Positions 43,361-54,704 of a DNA stretch of 64,000 nucleotides are shown here, one piece after another. Numbering within the stretch: the stretch's first letter is position 1; every line of letters begins with the position of its first letter. A program made the position numbers and the translations under genes. Below the pieces are notes generated by a model. It saw only the letters and a list, made by a program, of their open reading frames with translations. It did no database searches and was not told the origin of the DNA. The DNA is from Paraphysomonas bandaiensis (Eukaryota > Chrysophyceae), in NCBI GenBank assembly GCA_965644295.1, contig CBFFRP010000259.1, positions 34,010 through 98,009 of the forward strand, read 5' to 3'.

Positions 43361-45137
43361 GTCATGCATATACATTAGTTCAGTTAAGTAGAAGCAGTAC
43401 TTAGCACGTAGACTAGAGCGTCGTAGCTATGTAGTAGCCAATAGTAGTAGCCGCGTAGCAAGATTGTCCTGTATTTACAACTCGCCTACTTTTGCTTCTT
43501 TTGCTTGTCTTGTACTTTGAACTCTGCTGATGTAATATGCATTGCTGAGTGATAATAAGCATTTTATGCTGTTATTAATTCTATCTCAATGAAGAAGTAG
43601 CCACTGTTATTACCTGTATGTGTCGCGGTATGCATTTATGATTTATGCTACTCTTAACTCCAGAAAAGTTACATTGCTAATATACATACGATTGGCTTCT
43701 GTTGTCGATAACAAACTGAACATTCGTGAACATGTTTATATATTTTCAAAACATTGCTATGTATCCTAATTTTGTCTCAAAAACTCTCTAAAGCAGAGCA
43801 TGAAACACAACACGGTATATTGTAACCAGGTCTTTGAAACAATACTTCATTTAATGCTGAAAGTGATTTGGAGCAGTCACACCCAGTCCTTTCAGGGTGT
43901 AGCAGCAGAAGTGTTGTAGATACAAGGAAAACAGGCAACGAGAAAATTAATAACTCTATATAGTAATATTAGATAAAATCTTCTTAAAATACAGGACCAC
44001 TGAGAGTAAAAACCAGAGTAGCTGTCACTAGTCAATAAAAACTGCAGAGGTGCCATATTGTGAGGCCATCCTTCTAGTCCAGCATCATGTATTTGTAAGC
44101 TGAATCCTAATAGTTTGGTAATGTATATGAAAGTGCTTTGAAAGAATTGTATCGGGAGTTAGGAATGGAATGTAAGGATGTTGGTAATTTCAGATTTCAG
44201 TTATGGCAGTTTCTATAGTAGGCTATGTTCTAGTAGTAGAGGTAAGTGAGTACTATTCAATATTATACTAAGTAGAAATAATATACGCAGTATGTATGTC
44301 TCTGTATATATTATTTGCACTTGAAATATATGTAAATTTTTGACTAAGAAAGTTGATTGTATATAAGCCAGCTACGAAAACCACTGTTAGATATATATTA
44401 GGGTCTATTTTCAAGTTTCAAGATATTCGTAGTTTCCAGAAAATTAGGGAAATAAAGCAATACAGAGAGGTACTGTGACTAATTCAGAAGACCTTGGCCA
44501 CTGTGGTGTACCAGCGCGTGTGAATGGCAATCAGAAGAGGGCACGTAGTTCACTCAGTTAAGCAAACAATAACCAAATCCTCCTTCCTTAATATACGTGA
44601 AATAAGAATAGGTGAAGTGGCACGCTATCACCATAATATAACTAATATTTGTTATTTTACGGCGGGTATGTACGTGTGTGCCTGTCTCAAAGGGTGTATA
44701 TGTGTATGTATGTGAGAGGGTATGTAGCTCTATTAACAGTCACCCTCACATGCATACAAGAACCTGGATCGCTTCAGAGCAGAGGTTGAAAGAAACACGA
44801 CGGTGAAGAAGATATTCTTCTGTTTCTGGTGTGGATATCACCTCCTCTCATGGCACTGTTGATCGTGTAAAGTAACATATGAAGAGATGCGTTATATCAT
44901 ACATACACACTTCACATAATACAACACGGTATTCCAAAAACACACATCTACAACCGACACAAACTGAAAAGTATACATGAGTGTGACAGAATTTCACGTA
45001 CTCCCGCATTGTATATATATGGTATACATAGCTACATACATATGACTGATATCCATACATATATACACATCTGAACTGATCTCATAATCATCTCATTGTC
45101 ATCTCTGTATTAACCCTCTATGAGTCTCATATAAACT
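43361..45137. other. long intergenic region, nothing recognised
   Basis: About 1.8 kb of AT-rich sequence between the RRM and F-box/ankyrin genes. I read both strands and see only short frames, no TIR or LTR pattern, and no convincing RNA gene. A short 'tatgtgtatgtatgtg' tract lies near 44698. Confidence 0.45.
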
Positions 45138-46610
45138 ATGAATGAAATCACTCTATCTGCTCTTAACGATGATGTGCTGTGTCTCATCATCTCTATGATC
45201 CCACACACGGCTGTCCTTCCAGTGATAATGACTTGTAAGAGATTTCACGATATAGTATACACTGATAAGAGGAGAGTACAGTCACATGCATCTCACTACT
45301 GTATGACCAACTCAATGGTCTCATGGGCTCTGGCTATGGGCTGCCCACACACCCAACTAGTGAACACATGTGCACAATACGGCAGACTACAGCAGATGAT
45401 GCACCTCATGAGTCACATATACACACCTCCACATATGGAGGAACCTATGCACATATATTTACTGACTGAAGACACTTGTAGGGCTGCTGCTAGGGGTGGT
45501 CACTTGGATGTTCTGAAGTGGCTTCGATCACAGGACCCTCCATGTCCATGGAGTGAAGATTGTTGCAACACTGCTGCTTATGGAGGACACTTGGATGTTC
45601 TGAAGTGGCTTCGTTCACAGGACCCTCCATGTCCATGGGGTAAATCGACTTGCAGTAATGCTGTTAGTCGTGTACACTTGGATGTTCTGAAATGGCTTCG
45701 ATCACAGGACCCTCCATGTCCATGGAGTGAAGATTGTTGCAACACTGCTGCTTATGGAGGACACTTGGATGTTCTGAAGTGGCTTCGTTCACAGGACCCT
45801 CCATGTCCATGGAGTAAATCGACTTGCAGTAATGCTGTTAGTCGTGTACACTTGGATGTTCTGAAGTGGCTTCGATCACAGGACCCTCCATGTCCATGGA
45901 GTGAAGATTGTTGCAACACTGCTGCTTATGGAGGACACTTGGATGTTCTGAGATGGCTTCGTTCACAGGACCCTCCATGTCCATGGAGTAAATCGACTTG
46001 CTTTGGTGTTGTTAATCGTGGACTCTGGGATGTTCTGAAGTGGCTTCGTTCACAGGACCCTCCTTGTCCATGGTGTGAATGGCCTTGCTGGTATGCAGCA
46101 AGGAATGGGCACTTGGATGTTCTGAAATGGCTTCGATCACAGGACCCTCCATGTCCATGGAGTGAATGGACTTGCATTGCAGCTATTAATGGTAGACACT
46201 GGGATGTTCTGAAGTGGCTTCGTTCACAGGACCCTCCATGTCCATGGAATAAAGTTAGTTGCAACGCTGCAGTAGGGGGTGGGCACTTGGATATTCTGAA
46301 GTGGCTTCGATCACAGGACCCTCCATGTCCATGGGATGAGTCAACTTGCGGTAATGCTGTTAGTCATGGACACTTGGATGTTTTGAAATGGCTTCGTTCA
46401 CAGGACCCCCCATGTCCATGGAGTGAAGATTGTTGCACAGCTGCAGCAAGGGATGGACGCTTGGAGTTTCTGAAGTGGCTTCGTTCACAGGACCCTCCAT
46501 GTCCTTGGAATGCCGACACTAGTCTCTGTGCTTCACTGACAGGACGTGTGGACGTTCTGCAGTGGCTTCGTTCAGAGTACCCTTCATGTCCATGGGGCAA
46601 GTGGACTTGA
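45138..46610 (+). CDS. F-box-like / ankyrin-type repeat protein (26-residue CPW repeats)
   Basis: Single exon, 490 residues. The N-terminus (LSALNDDVLCLIISMIP ... VIMTCKRFHDIV) has the leucine/proline pattern of an F-box, which links to SCF ubiquitin ligases. From about residue 118 come 13 near-perfect 26-residue repeats, consensus HLDVLKWLRSQDPPCPWSED, of the ankyrin-like type (each with a helix pair, GGHLDVLKWL) that is widespread in stramenopiles and in some giant viruses. The DNA units are 78 bp and almost identical, with alternating versions (SEDCCNTAAYGGH / SKSTCSNAVSRVH). The last repeats diverge and the frame ends after CPWGKWT. A substrate-recruiting role is inferred from the architecture only. 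Part of a larger, fast-changing family in such genomes. Confidence 0.85.
   Translation: MNEITLSALNDDVLCLIISMIPHTAVLPVIMTCKRFHDIVYTDKRRVQSHASHYCMTNSMVSWALAMGCPHTQLVNTCAQYGRLQQMMHLMSHIYTPPHMEEPMHIYLLTEDTCRAAARGGHLDVLKWLRSQDPPCPWSEDCCNTAAYGGHLDVLKWLRSQDPPCPWGKSTCSNAVSRVHLDVLKWLRSQDPPCPWSEDCCNTAAYGGHLDVLKWLRSQDPPCPWSKSTCSNAVSRVHLDVLKWLRSQDPPCPWSEDCCNTAAYGGHLDVLRWLRSQDPPCPWSKSTCFGVVNRGLWDVLKWLRSQDPPCPWCEWPCWYAARNGHLDVLKWLRSQDPPCPWSEWTCIAAINGRHWDVLKWLRSQDPPCPWNKVSCNAAVGGGHLDILKWLRSQDPPCPWDESTCGNAVSHGHLDVLKWLRSQDPPCPWSEDCCTAAARDGRLEFLKWLRSQDPPCPWNADTSLCASLTGRVDVLQWLRSEYPSCPWGKWT
45500..46605. repeat. 78-bp coding tandem repeats (13 units)
   Basis: Units share 'gatgttctgaagtggcttcg' and 'caggaccctccatgtccatg'. 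Pairs of units form a 156-bp higher-order repeat in the first half (45500-46000), showing recent unequal exchange. Confidence 0.95.
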
Positions 46611-46952
46611 GACGTTTCTACCTCAGATATTGTTCACAGCTAATGTAGCATCAGGTGCTGGACATGTCATGTTCATGTGCAGAAATATTGCAATTTCATG
46701 ATTTTGGCATGTAGCGGATAAGCCAAAGTGCCCCATATTGACAGCGTAACTAATTACTGCGTGCGGCCGCCCACCTCTATCTATGTACACATTTTGCTTA
46801 GTTCAGCAGTTCCCCACTCTGGGTTCTCACTGCATATTCAGCGCTGAATACCATGTGATAGTGATGTAGCTAGTTGGGTTCAGTAGGTAGCTAGCAAATA
46901 ACGTATGGGACTTAAATCAAGTATTAGGTACCCACCTGGATCTACCTAAGTA
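46611..46952. other. intergenic region, possible small MITE
   Basis: 'tgccccat' at about 46729 and its inverse 'atggggca' at about 46963 are followed inward by weakly similar sequence (attgacagcg / tctgagcgcg). This may be the remains of a short inverted-repeat element; support is weak. Confidence 0.25.
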
Positions 46953-46954
46953 CG

Positions 46955-47775
46955 CGCTCAGAATGGGGCATTAGTTGTTCTCGTGTGACTCAGAAACATC
47001 GAGGCTTTTACGTATATGTCGTTTACGTGATCTGGGGCAGATTGAGTTCCCATCATGTGATCGTTCAGAAAATTCGTCTTGAATTCTCCATATCTCGTTT
47101 CATCTAGGCCTTCGATGAAGTCCATTGCAATGTCTGACTTTTCCATCTCTGCATTCCCGACATCTTTATATGTGTCGAGTAGATAGTCGAAAAGTTCTTT
47201 GTAACTAACAATGCTATCGTATGGCCCATGTTTGTTGGCCTATTGATATTTTGGCCTCGTTTCTCTGCTTTCCTTACTCTCTCGACATTAGAGTTAGTTG
47301 CTACCATATGCGTCTTTTTTATAGCCTTCCATAGCAGCAGAGGATCCTTTTCCTTGTTTATTTGCTCATATTCATCCAGTAATTTGATTGCATCCAACGA
47401 TTCGTTGCTTAAATCTCTGAGGCTATACCCGTAAAATGGCGTTCTGTTGTTTTCCATCTCTGATATCAACCTATCCCTGGTCTTGATCTTATACTTCAGT
47501 CGATCGAGCTGTATGCCTAGCGGATCTGTTCTTTTATCGTAATTCAATTCAATTGGATCAGGCTCGTAATATTCATCGAGTTCCAAAAGTCTTGCCAGGT
47601 TTCCGTACTTCTCCATGATGATGGCTGCCACCACTAGTTTCTGCTTGAACGTTACCCAGGTTGCTGTTTGCTCCATACTTTAATTTCGGCTCTGTATCCG
47701 ATGTATCTTTGGCTGCTTGCGATGGATATCTTGCGAATCTTTTTGGCTTCTCACTCATGGTTTTCTTCATAATTT
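46955..47775 (-). pseudogene. retrotransposon Gag-like remnant (probably Ty1/copia type), frameshifted
   Basis: Minus-strand pieces read MSEKPKRFARYPSQAAKDT, then (after a frame change near 47680) EQTATWVTFKQKLVVAAIIM ... ESLDAIKLLDEYEQINKEKD and PLLLWKAIKKTHM. After another change near 47240 comes GPYDSIVSYKELFDYLLDTY then EKSDIAMDFIEGLDETRYGE, ending in frame with TAA. The pattern 'DFIEGLD..RYGEFKTNFLND' resembles copia-type Gag capsid segments. At least two frameshifts make it non-functional. No pol follows and no LTR was found around it, so it is a fragment. Confidence 0.55.
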
Positions 47776-47792
47776 CCTCTTACGCAGAGTAG

Positions 47793-48077
47793 AATACGGT
47801 ACTCGGTCGTAAAGTTACGGATGCTACAGATCGTACGCGGACAGAATACCCCCATTACCTTTTCGTACAGTCTACACCTGCTTATGATCCTCCACCTGCT
47901 TATGATCCTCCACCTACTAGTAATGTGCCCCCAGCGGCTGTTGCCGCGTCGTTTCCGAGCACAGGTACTAATACTACTGTAAGTAGTAGTGGTAAAGATA
48001 GCTATATGCGTATGCAATGTATCCAAAATCAGGCTATTCGGTTGGAGCGTTTGCAGTCTCAAGCGAAGCAGATGTAG
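47793..48077 (+). pseudogene. C-terminal coding fragment, unknown protein (YDPPPAYDPPP motif)
   Basis: Open for 94 codons directly after a TAG, with no ATG near its start, ending in TAG. The translation (TEYPHYLFVQSTPAYDPPPA then YDPPPTSNVPPAAV and a Gln/Arg-rich end) looks like protein. It has a duplicated Tyr-Asp-Pro-Pro-Pro unit that includes a PPxY-type word. It begins about where the Gag-like remnant on the other strand begins, so the upstream part may have been cut off by insertion or rearrangement. Family unknown. Confidence 0.35.
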
Positions 48078-48234
48078 CTATATGAGAATATGATATTACA
48101 AAACACAAGTAATAATAGCAGGGCCAACTTGTAACGCAATAAATACTGCTAATAACAACTATACTTGCGACTTTTTCTTTATCTTTAACCTCTCAGATAC
48201 AAATTACAGTAAAATAATAACTCAATACTTATAT

Positions 48235-49154
48235 ATGAAACCTGGTGAAATTGCTTTACCAGGTTTTGGTATATTACCTCGACTTACTATAGGTAGTCAA
48301 AAGGCAGGTTCTCTTTGCAGTTGCTACCGAACTCGTTTTAGTAAGAGGAAATTATGCTTCTATCCTACAGTCGTACAAAACACTGCATAATAAAACACCA
48401 TACACTTCTATGTGCCCTATATGCATATCTTATACAGTCACTTCAAGTACTAAACTGAAAAGAACATCCTCTATCTACTCTCATTTCTCTTCGTTATGGT
48501 ATGCGTACTATATACGTACTATTATACGTACCATATTTTATGTATTTCCTGGATTATGGGGTTTTCAGTTTTCAGTCTCTGGTACGCCAAAAACTGAAAG
48601 TGATTGTAGACTATGTGGGTCGTTTTAGGTAGGATATAGATACGTAGTACATGGTGTACTCTCCGTATATGGAGGTGAGTTATTCCCATCAGGTTGCTGT
48701 GTATTTTTCAGTTTCGATTGAAGAGTTATACAACCTGTGGTGTTGTGATGATACCACGAGTGTTGCACTATGTTAGGAGTGTGTGTGTGTGCATATATGC
48801 TTCTATGGTGTATATCACATGTTTTTAAGTACCAAAGCTTGGTGCCAGTGAACTTGGGTGCTAGCGGCATACTATTGCGCGGTGACTCTTTGCGGGAGCC
48901 ACTAACCGAGTTTAGGTCTAGACTTGGATAAGTGTTATAATAATAATACCGTTATTACTGTGCTTTGTTGGTTCAGTGTAGGTGTTATTGTAGTATTATT
49001 GTTTGCGAGCCAACACCCTGGTTATCAAACCGGGTGTTGTTATAATAATGGCAACTTCTGTTATGTTATATTGCCTATGCGGTGGGAGTACTGTCTCGGT
49101 TCAGTAATAAGGTGCATAACTGTTAACATATTGTTGGAAATTGCTCAGTCTTAA
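48235..49154 (+). other. run of three small ORFs of unknown status
   Basis: 48235-48390 (51 residues, MKPGEIALPGFGILPRLTIG ..., basic Cys-containing C-terminus), 48410-48628 (72 residues) and a frame ending at 49154 with a hydrophobic segment (VITVLCWFSVGVIVVLLFAS) followed by a Cys-rich part. The last begins at TTG or lacks a start. They are closely spaced on the same strand as the fragment at 47793. None shows a known domain; chance ORFs remain possible. Confidence 0.2.
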
Positions 49155-49591
49155 CTAGATCTCAGAGAGAATTTGTCTTTAGACTAAATAGATTCATTAA
49201 TATCGCTTACACGAATTGTGACAAACAACACAATCTCTACGCATAATCTCATACATACGTGAACCTCTCGTTACTAAATATATCTTAAAAGATCAAATTA
49301 TCGCAGTTTCTCAATATCATCACAGCATTTGTACATCACTATATATTACTGTATTCTCGTACATTGTCTTCAAGTGCCACACTGAATATACTAGAATATA
49401 ATCCATATTCTAATACTCCCACTCAATGTAGAATTCAGTGAGACGAAACAACAGTGAGCATGGTAATCTCTATGCTATGACTACCTAGTCCCATAGGTAA
49501 AATAGATGTGAAATCTTTTAAAGATACATGTATAACTAGCAGTCAACTAGGTATACAGTTTTGTGAGATTTTTACCCACTGAAACACACCT
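49155..49591. other. intergenic region, nothing recognised
   Basis: AT-rich sequence between the small ORFs and the 3' end of the NTPase pseudogene. No feature could be supported. Confidence 0.4.
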
Positions 49592-51814
49592 TTAACCTCT
49601 TCGGGGTCGTTTCTTCTGCTGCTCCTCCAATTCATTGTCATCATCAGATGAAATGCTGGCATCATGCTCTTCATTTTCTTCGATTTCATCCACAAAGTAA
49701 AATTGTGACTTCAAAGCGAGAGAGATATTGAGCGTACGCTCAGTGTCTATGTGTTGTATCGATTCAAGCAAGGATTCAAATGTCCGGAAAAAGTTATATT
49801 TACATTGAATCTTGATTTCTTTGGCCAATTTCTTAGCATCTTTGTCAGTCATGTGTGGCCGAAGAATAGAAACAATTTGGGATTTGTTAGCTGAATGTGG
49901 GTCAATGACGCATCGAGCACAAGGGTGCAATGAGAGGGAGCCGTGATAGCCGACTAGCTCCTGTTTGCTCAGTACTACACATTGTGGAGATGGACGTTGA
50001 ACACGACATTTCCCATATGAGGCCAATGCAGAGAATAAACATTTGACGACGCGCACTCTTTTTTCAGGAAAGCAGGGCATCAATTCAAAATATTTCGAAA
50101 TAAGGCCAGTGGTTAACGATTGTGACTCTCGTTTGCGTCGATCCAAAAAAATAATGGGTGCATCGTCAGGAGTTGCGTTTTTAAGCATAAAATATATGTC
50201 TACACCCTTTCCGTCAGTGCCATTAACAACTACAAAACACTCCTCTGCTGAAAGTAAACTGACACACCGAACAGAGTTATACATTTCTGGTATGAAGTCA
50301 AAATTGGTATCATTGGATAACTTTTCATTTGTGAAAAATATCTTTGCAGGTCGCAGAATAACCTCAATGTCTTGCGTGCTGGTGTGCAGTGACTTGTCTC
50401 CATAAAAAAGCTTTTTGAGCGAAATTTCTTCGTATCCTAACCACAGATAAGCGTTAATGCGAAGGCAGTGGAAGTAGGCACCAAACTGCTCCCATTTTTG
50501 CCACGGTTCCAGGTGCTGCGAAGTCAATTCGTGTATGTGATGAAAAGCTTGAACAAAGTATGTCAAATGACGAGGGGCGTGTGGGGGTGGCTCATAGGTA
50601 AGGATCTGTTGTAATGCTACGTACGGGAGGATGACACGAGAACAGCCATCACAGTCCTCCACTAGGGCTACTAGGCCACGGTCTGCCAGTTGCTGCCACG
50701 TGAGTGGCCTATCGTTCATACCACACACAACAATTTCAGGTGAAGAATCGGGAACAACAGATATACCACTCAGACTGAATGCAGCCAACGTAATCATCGC
50801 ATCTCCACTCAAGAGACTTGTCCACTGACTGGAATTAGTATTATACACCGCATTACGAAGCGCCATAAGGCTATTCGCACTCGGACACCGCTTGAGTCTC
50901 TGGTGCTCGGACCGCACTTCGCGACAAAAGGCAACCACATTCCTTGGGATGTTACCAATTGTGAATATACATTGCTGAAAGGTTTCACTTTGAAGCCCCT
51001 CTGGGTACAAAGAAGCGGCAATGGGCGTGTAGTCCCGAGAGAAGGGAATATATACACTTTGCTACATAAGTCACGCGAAGAAGACGTTCCCCGAAGTGGA
51101 GACCACTCTGTGCCCGCAAACATGATATATAAATGAACACCATGTTGGGTCAACGCAAGGGTGGCTTCGTACAGAGCAATCATCAAGCAATCAAGTTTAT
51201 CACTCCCGTCTGCCTCATCACCAGTAATTGATTGATACTCATCGATGCCTAGGAAGAACGACAGAGGGGTGCTTCGACTTGGATTCAAATCGCGGGTGCT
51301 TACTACCGTTAATATTGATTGTACGATGGTAATATCTTCATAAACACTTGAACTCTGGAGTTGCTGCATAAATGGCTTAAATGACAATCCTTCAAAAAAA
51401 TAACGATGCAGAATTCTCCACGCAAATGTTTATTCAATTGGAAGCTGAACATCAACATCACACACAATGACCATTGTAATATAGCACTAATAGCCCCATG
51501 CGATCAACTTCTAATTGTCCAATTCCCAATCCATCGAATATGTGGTTCCACTCCTCCAACAATCTTGTTTTTCCAACGCCGGGAATTCCCACACAAATAG
51601 GATGTCTATAGTCTGTGCGATTTGATGAATTCCCAAAACTGTCTTTTCGAAGCTTCCAAATGCTTTGAACGTAGCGAAGTATGTCTTCTCTCTTGCACAA
51701 TGGAATTTCTCGATCCTGAATACTGTGACAATTCAAGAAAGAATGAGAAGCTCTTCCACCCATGTATTCGACGAACGTCAAAATCTTCAATGTAGTATTT
51801 TCTTGTTGGTTCAT
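49592..51814 (-). pseudogene. Crinkler/RHS-type P-loop NTPase with nuclease-like C-terminal domain, three lesions
   Basis: From an ATG at 51814 the minus strand encodes an NTPase with Walker A GIPGVGKTRLLEEW, then after a frame change near 51475 the expected continuation. An in-frame TAA lies at 51432-51430, then WRILHRYFFEGLSFKPFMQQ and Walker B FFLGIDEYQ. A second frame change near 51045 leads into the long C-terminal part (49592-51010), which starts YPEGLQSETFQQC. Near nt 50170-50300 it has GKGVDIYFML ... IIFLDRRKRE, reminiscent of the restriction-endonuclease-like fold joined to such NTPases in Crinkler-RHS-type proteins. The tail is acidic then basic (EEQQKKRPRRG). This class spreads with transposons in oomycetes and other eukaryotes. 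The assignment rests on motifs only. With a stop and two frameshifts this copy is inactive. Confidence 0.6.
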
Positions 51815-51929
51815 TTACTCCTTACATGTATCAATAATGTACATATATACAAGAGGTCATCTCTACGAGGAAATGGGTGTGGTTAGGTAAGTTCTTCAAG
51901 GCAATGTAGTCAATGAGATTTTTACATAC

Positions 51930-52030
51930 CTACCTACCTACCTACAGTACGTACGTACGTACCTACCTACCTACCTACCTACCTACCTACATACATACAT
52001 ACATACATACATACATAGATGCATACATAC
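51930..52030. repeat. compound microsatellite (ACCT)n-(ACGT)n-(CATA)n
   Basis: 'acctacctacct', 'acgtacgtacgt' and 'catacatacata' blocks follow each other within 100 bp, about 120 bp upstream of the NTPase pseudogene start. Confidence 0.9.
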
Positions 52031-52616
52031 AGTGTGAATCAACGTATTCTCTGTATTCTGTGTATATGGTATACATAGGTATACGTGTGCGTATATGGGG
52101 GTATACCGCTGGGTGACTTCGAAGTGAATGTGATGTGGATATATGTATATATGAGTACATGATTCAGAGGCTCTGCTGCTGCCTCTACTCACAGACACGA
52201 GTGAGGACTATCAACAGTGTGTGGTCATAGTGGTGTATAGTGGTGTGTGCTCCTCATGAGGAGAGAGACTCGTATGATCATATGAATAATACCGCAGCAG
52301 ATACACACACATACATACAGAACACCCACACACACATACATGCATAGACCGCATGGAGCACCCTGAATAGTCATACAACTGCACCAGAAGCGTTCACCAC
52401 TAATGCGCTCCTGAGTATGTTATTTTATATGGTGTATCTGCATTAATAGTGCTGTGGAAGCTTATGTATCCGTTAGAAGACTGTGACGCTGTTGTGATCA
52501 TTCATATGAGGACTTCCTCTATAAGGATAACATATGAGTAATATGAGAGTGTGGATGAGTTGTGGGGGTGGTGAGAGTGTATGTATATGGTATAGGGACG
52601 CCTCTTACGACCCAAC
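52031..52616. other. intergenic region, nothing recognised
   Basis: Rich in 'gtgtg' and 'cacacata' words, otherwise featureless up to the truncated LTR at 52617. Confidence 0.35.
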
Positions 52617-54704
52617 CAGTTAAGATAAGAGAAGATTATAATAAATATAATAAGCAATATATCACGTTATCTCTACTACCACTCATTTCTAGTACGATCT
52701 TACATCGTCATGATATCACTTCTCATAATACAGCTCATCACTACTGTATTCTCCAGTAACCGTCATAATTCCAATATCTTAGAATTACAGCTTTTAATTG
52801 CTCAAACAGCAAAACTCAACACTCCCTCTCAATTCAAAGCTGTACATTGAATTGTCAAACCACGAGTCATAACTGACGGGCGGATACGCAACCACCAAGA
52901 CCTCATGAGCTGTACATTGAATCTTCACATCGCAAGACATAATTGACGGATACTATGTAGATTGAATCCTCACATCACGAGACATAACTGATGGGTAGAA
53001 TTACAGCTTTTAATTGCTCCAACAGCAAAACTCAACACTCCCTCTCAATTCAAAGCTGTAGATAGACTCTTCATATCACGAGACATAACTGACGGATACG
53101 TAACCACCAAAAACCTCATAGGACAAACCGGTGGACGTATGACTCCGACGTTTCAGCAAGTCTCACCATAGACAACACATTGAAAGATCTTCTGTCTCTG
53201 ATAACAGCACGTATGATTTCTTATCCTCGTCACTGAGATCAATCACACCACATCATTCAACTTCAACGCTAAGTCGCGAGTGCTCTGGCTGTCAGGAAGA
53301 ATGGAGTGGGTTCGTACAATCGAAGTCCCAGTTCGACCAACACCACCCCCCGAAGCCACACCAGATCCTCATGCCAGCAGACACAGCCTGCTACTTACAC
53401 ACTGAAGCAAATCAAGGCAATTAACAAACTTCTCATATATTATGCCTTGGTCTCTCTATAATTAGACATATTATGTTAGTTATTAGAACAGTCACTGTCA
53501 TCACACAGATTGACAATCTCCTCATCATAAAGGTTTACCTCACCCAGGATGGACACACTAGTCAACACCCGTACGCTTACCACACAAGTCTCCCTAGACT
53601 CAGCAGGTACAGTCTCACAGACACGATTCACGCTGATCTCACTAGACTTAGTATACACAGTATCACTAGGCAAAGTACGAAGGGACATTCTCTTCCCTGG
53701 AATCTCATCCGCCGTTTAGACTTATTGGGCGCACCACCCGAAGCCGGCGTGTAGATGAAGATCCACCCCTTTTTTTCATCACAAAAACGAGGTTTTTATA
53801 GTACAGCCGACTCACTAGATACAGCACCCGCACTACTCTCTGGCAAAGTACGAAGGGACATTCTCTTCCCTGGAATCTCATCCGCCGTATAGACTTGTTA
53901 TGTGTTCCCCACGAAGCCGGCGTAGATGAAGACCCACCTCTCTTGTCGACACAAGAACGAGGTTTTTAGTACAGCCGGCGGTTATACACGTCTATATCGA
54001 CTATACGATGGCCGAACTCTGCAACAGCTCGAACCAGTGGGTCACTCTTGACAAGCTCATCATCGATAGCACTCCATCTATCTCATGAGGAACTACTCTC
54101 ATCATATATAACACAATGGACACGACTCCTCATCACTCGCACCCTCATCGACACAACCAGACACATTACTGAATCACCGTGCTCACACTCTGCACATGGG
54201 TAGACATCATTCTGATAATTATATGGGTCTCTTCAGAGGGTTCATACAGCATCAACCCAGTATACTTTTTCTGTTATGTTCGTATGAAAACCCCGATTTT
54301 CATAAATAATACTGGTTTTATATCCTACATACTGCTGTATGTTTCTACTATACAAAAAGCAGTACTCCTGCTTCTCTGTCCAGTACATTCCAATGGTCAC
54401 ACTTCAGCAGTTGTTTCCAACTACCATCCGCTACCATGTCAAGTTATGACACAATTGGATGATTAGTAAGTTAACTGGACGAGTATTCACTCATGAATCA
54501 AGTTAAGATAAGAGAAGATTATAATAAATATAATAAGCAATATATCACGTTATCTCTACTACCACTCATTTCTAGTACGATCTTACATCGTCATGATATC
54601 ACTTCTCATAATACAGCTCATCACTACTGTATTCTCCAGTAACCGTCATAATTCCAATATCTTAGAATTACAGCTTCTAATTGCTCAAACAGCAAAACTC
54701 AACA
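52617..54704 (-). mobile_element. truncated non-autonomous LTR retrotransposon (copy A)
   Basis: The right LTR (54437-54704, 268 bp) matches both LTRs of the complete copy at 57392-59833; the left LTR is cut, keeping only 52617-52821 (about 65 bp of its outer end are missing). The internal sequence is collinear with the complete copy at 52822-53650 and about 54170-54436, with a different or rearranged middle. By the primer-site/polypurine layout it lies on the minus strand. No gag or pol frame is present, so mobility would depend on another element. It contains several short frames with the recurrent phrase LGEVNLYDEEI. Confidence 0.8.

Noticed and set aside
48924-49154. 76-codon frame starting at TTG as a confirmed membrane-protein gene
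   Set aside because: No ATG start and no homologue I can name; kept only as a low-confidence part of the small-ORF cluster.
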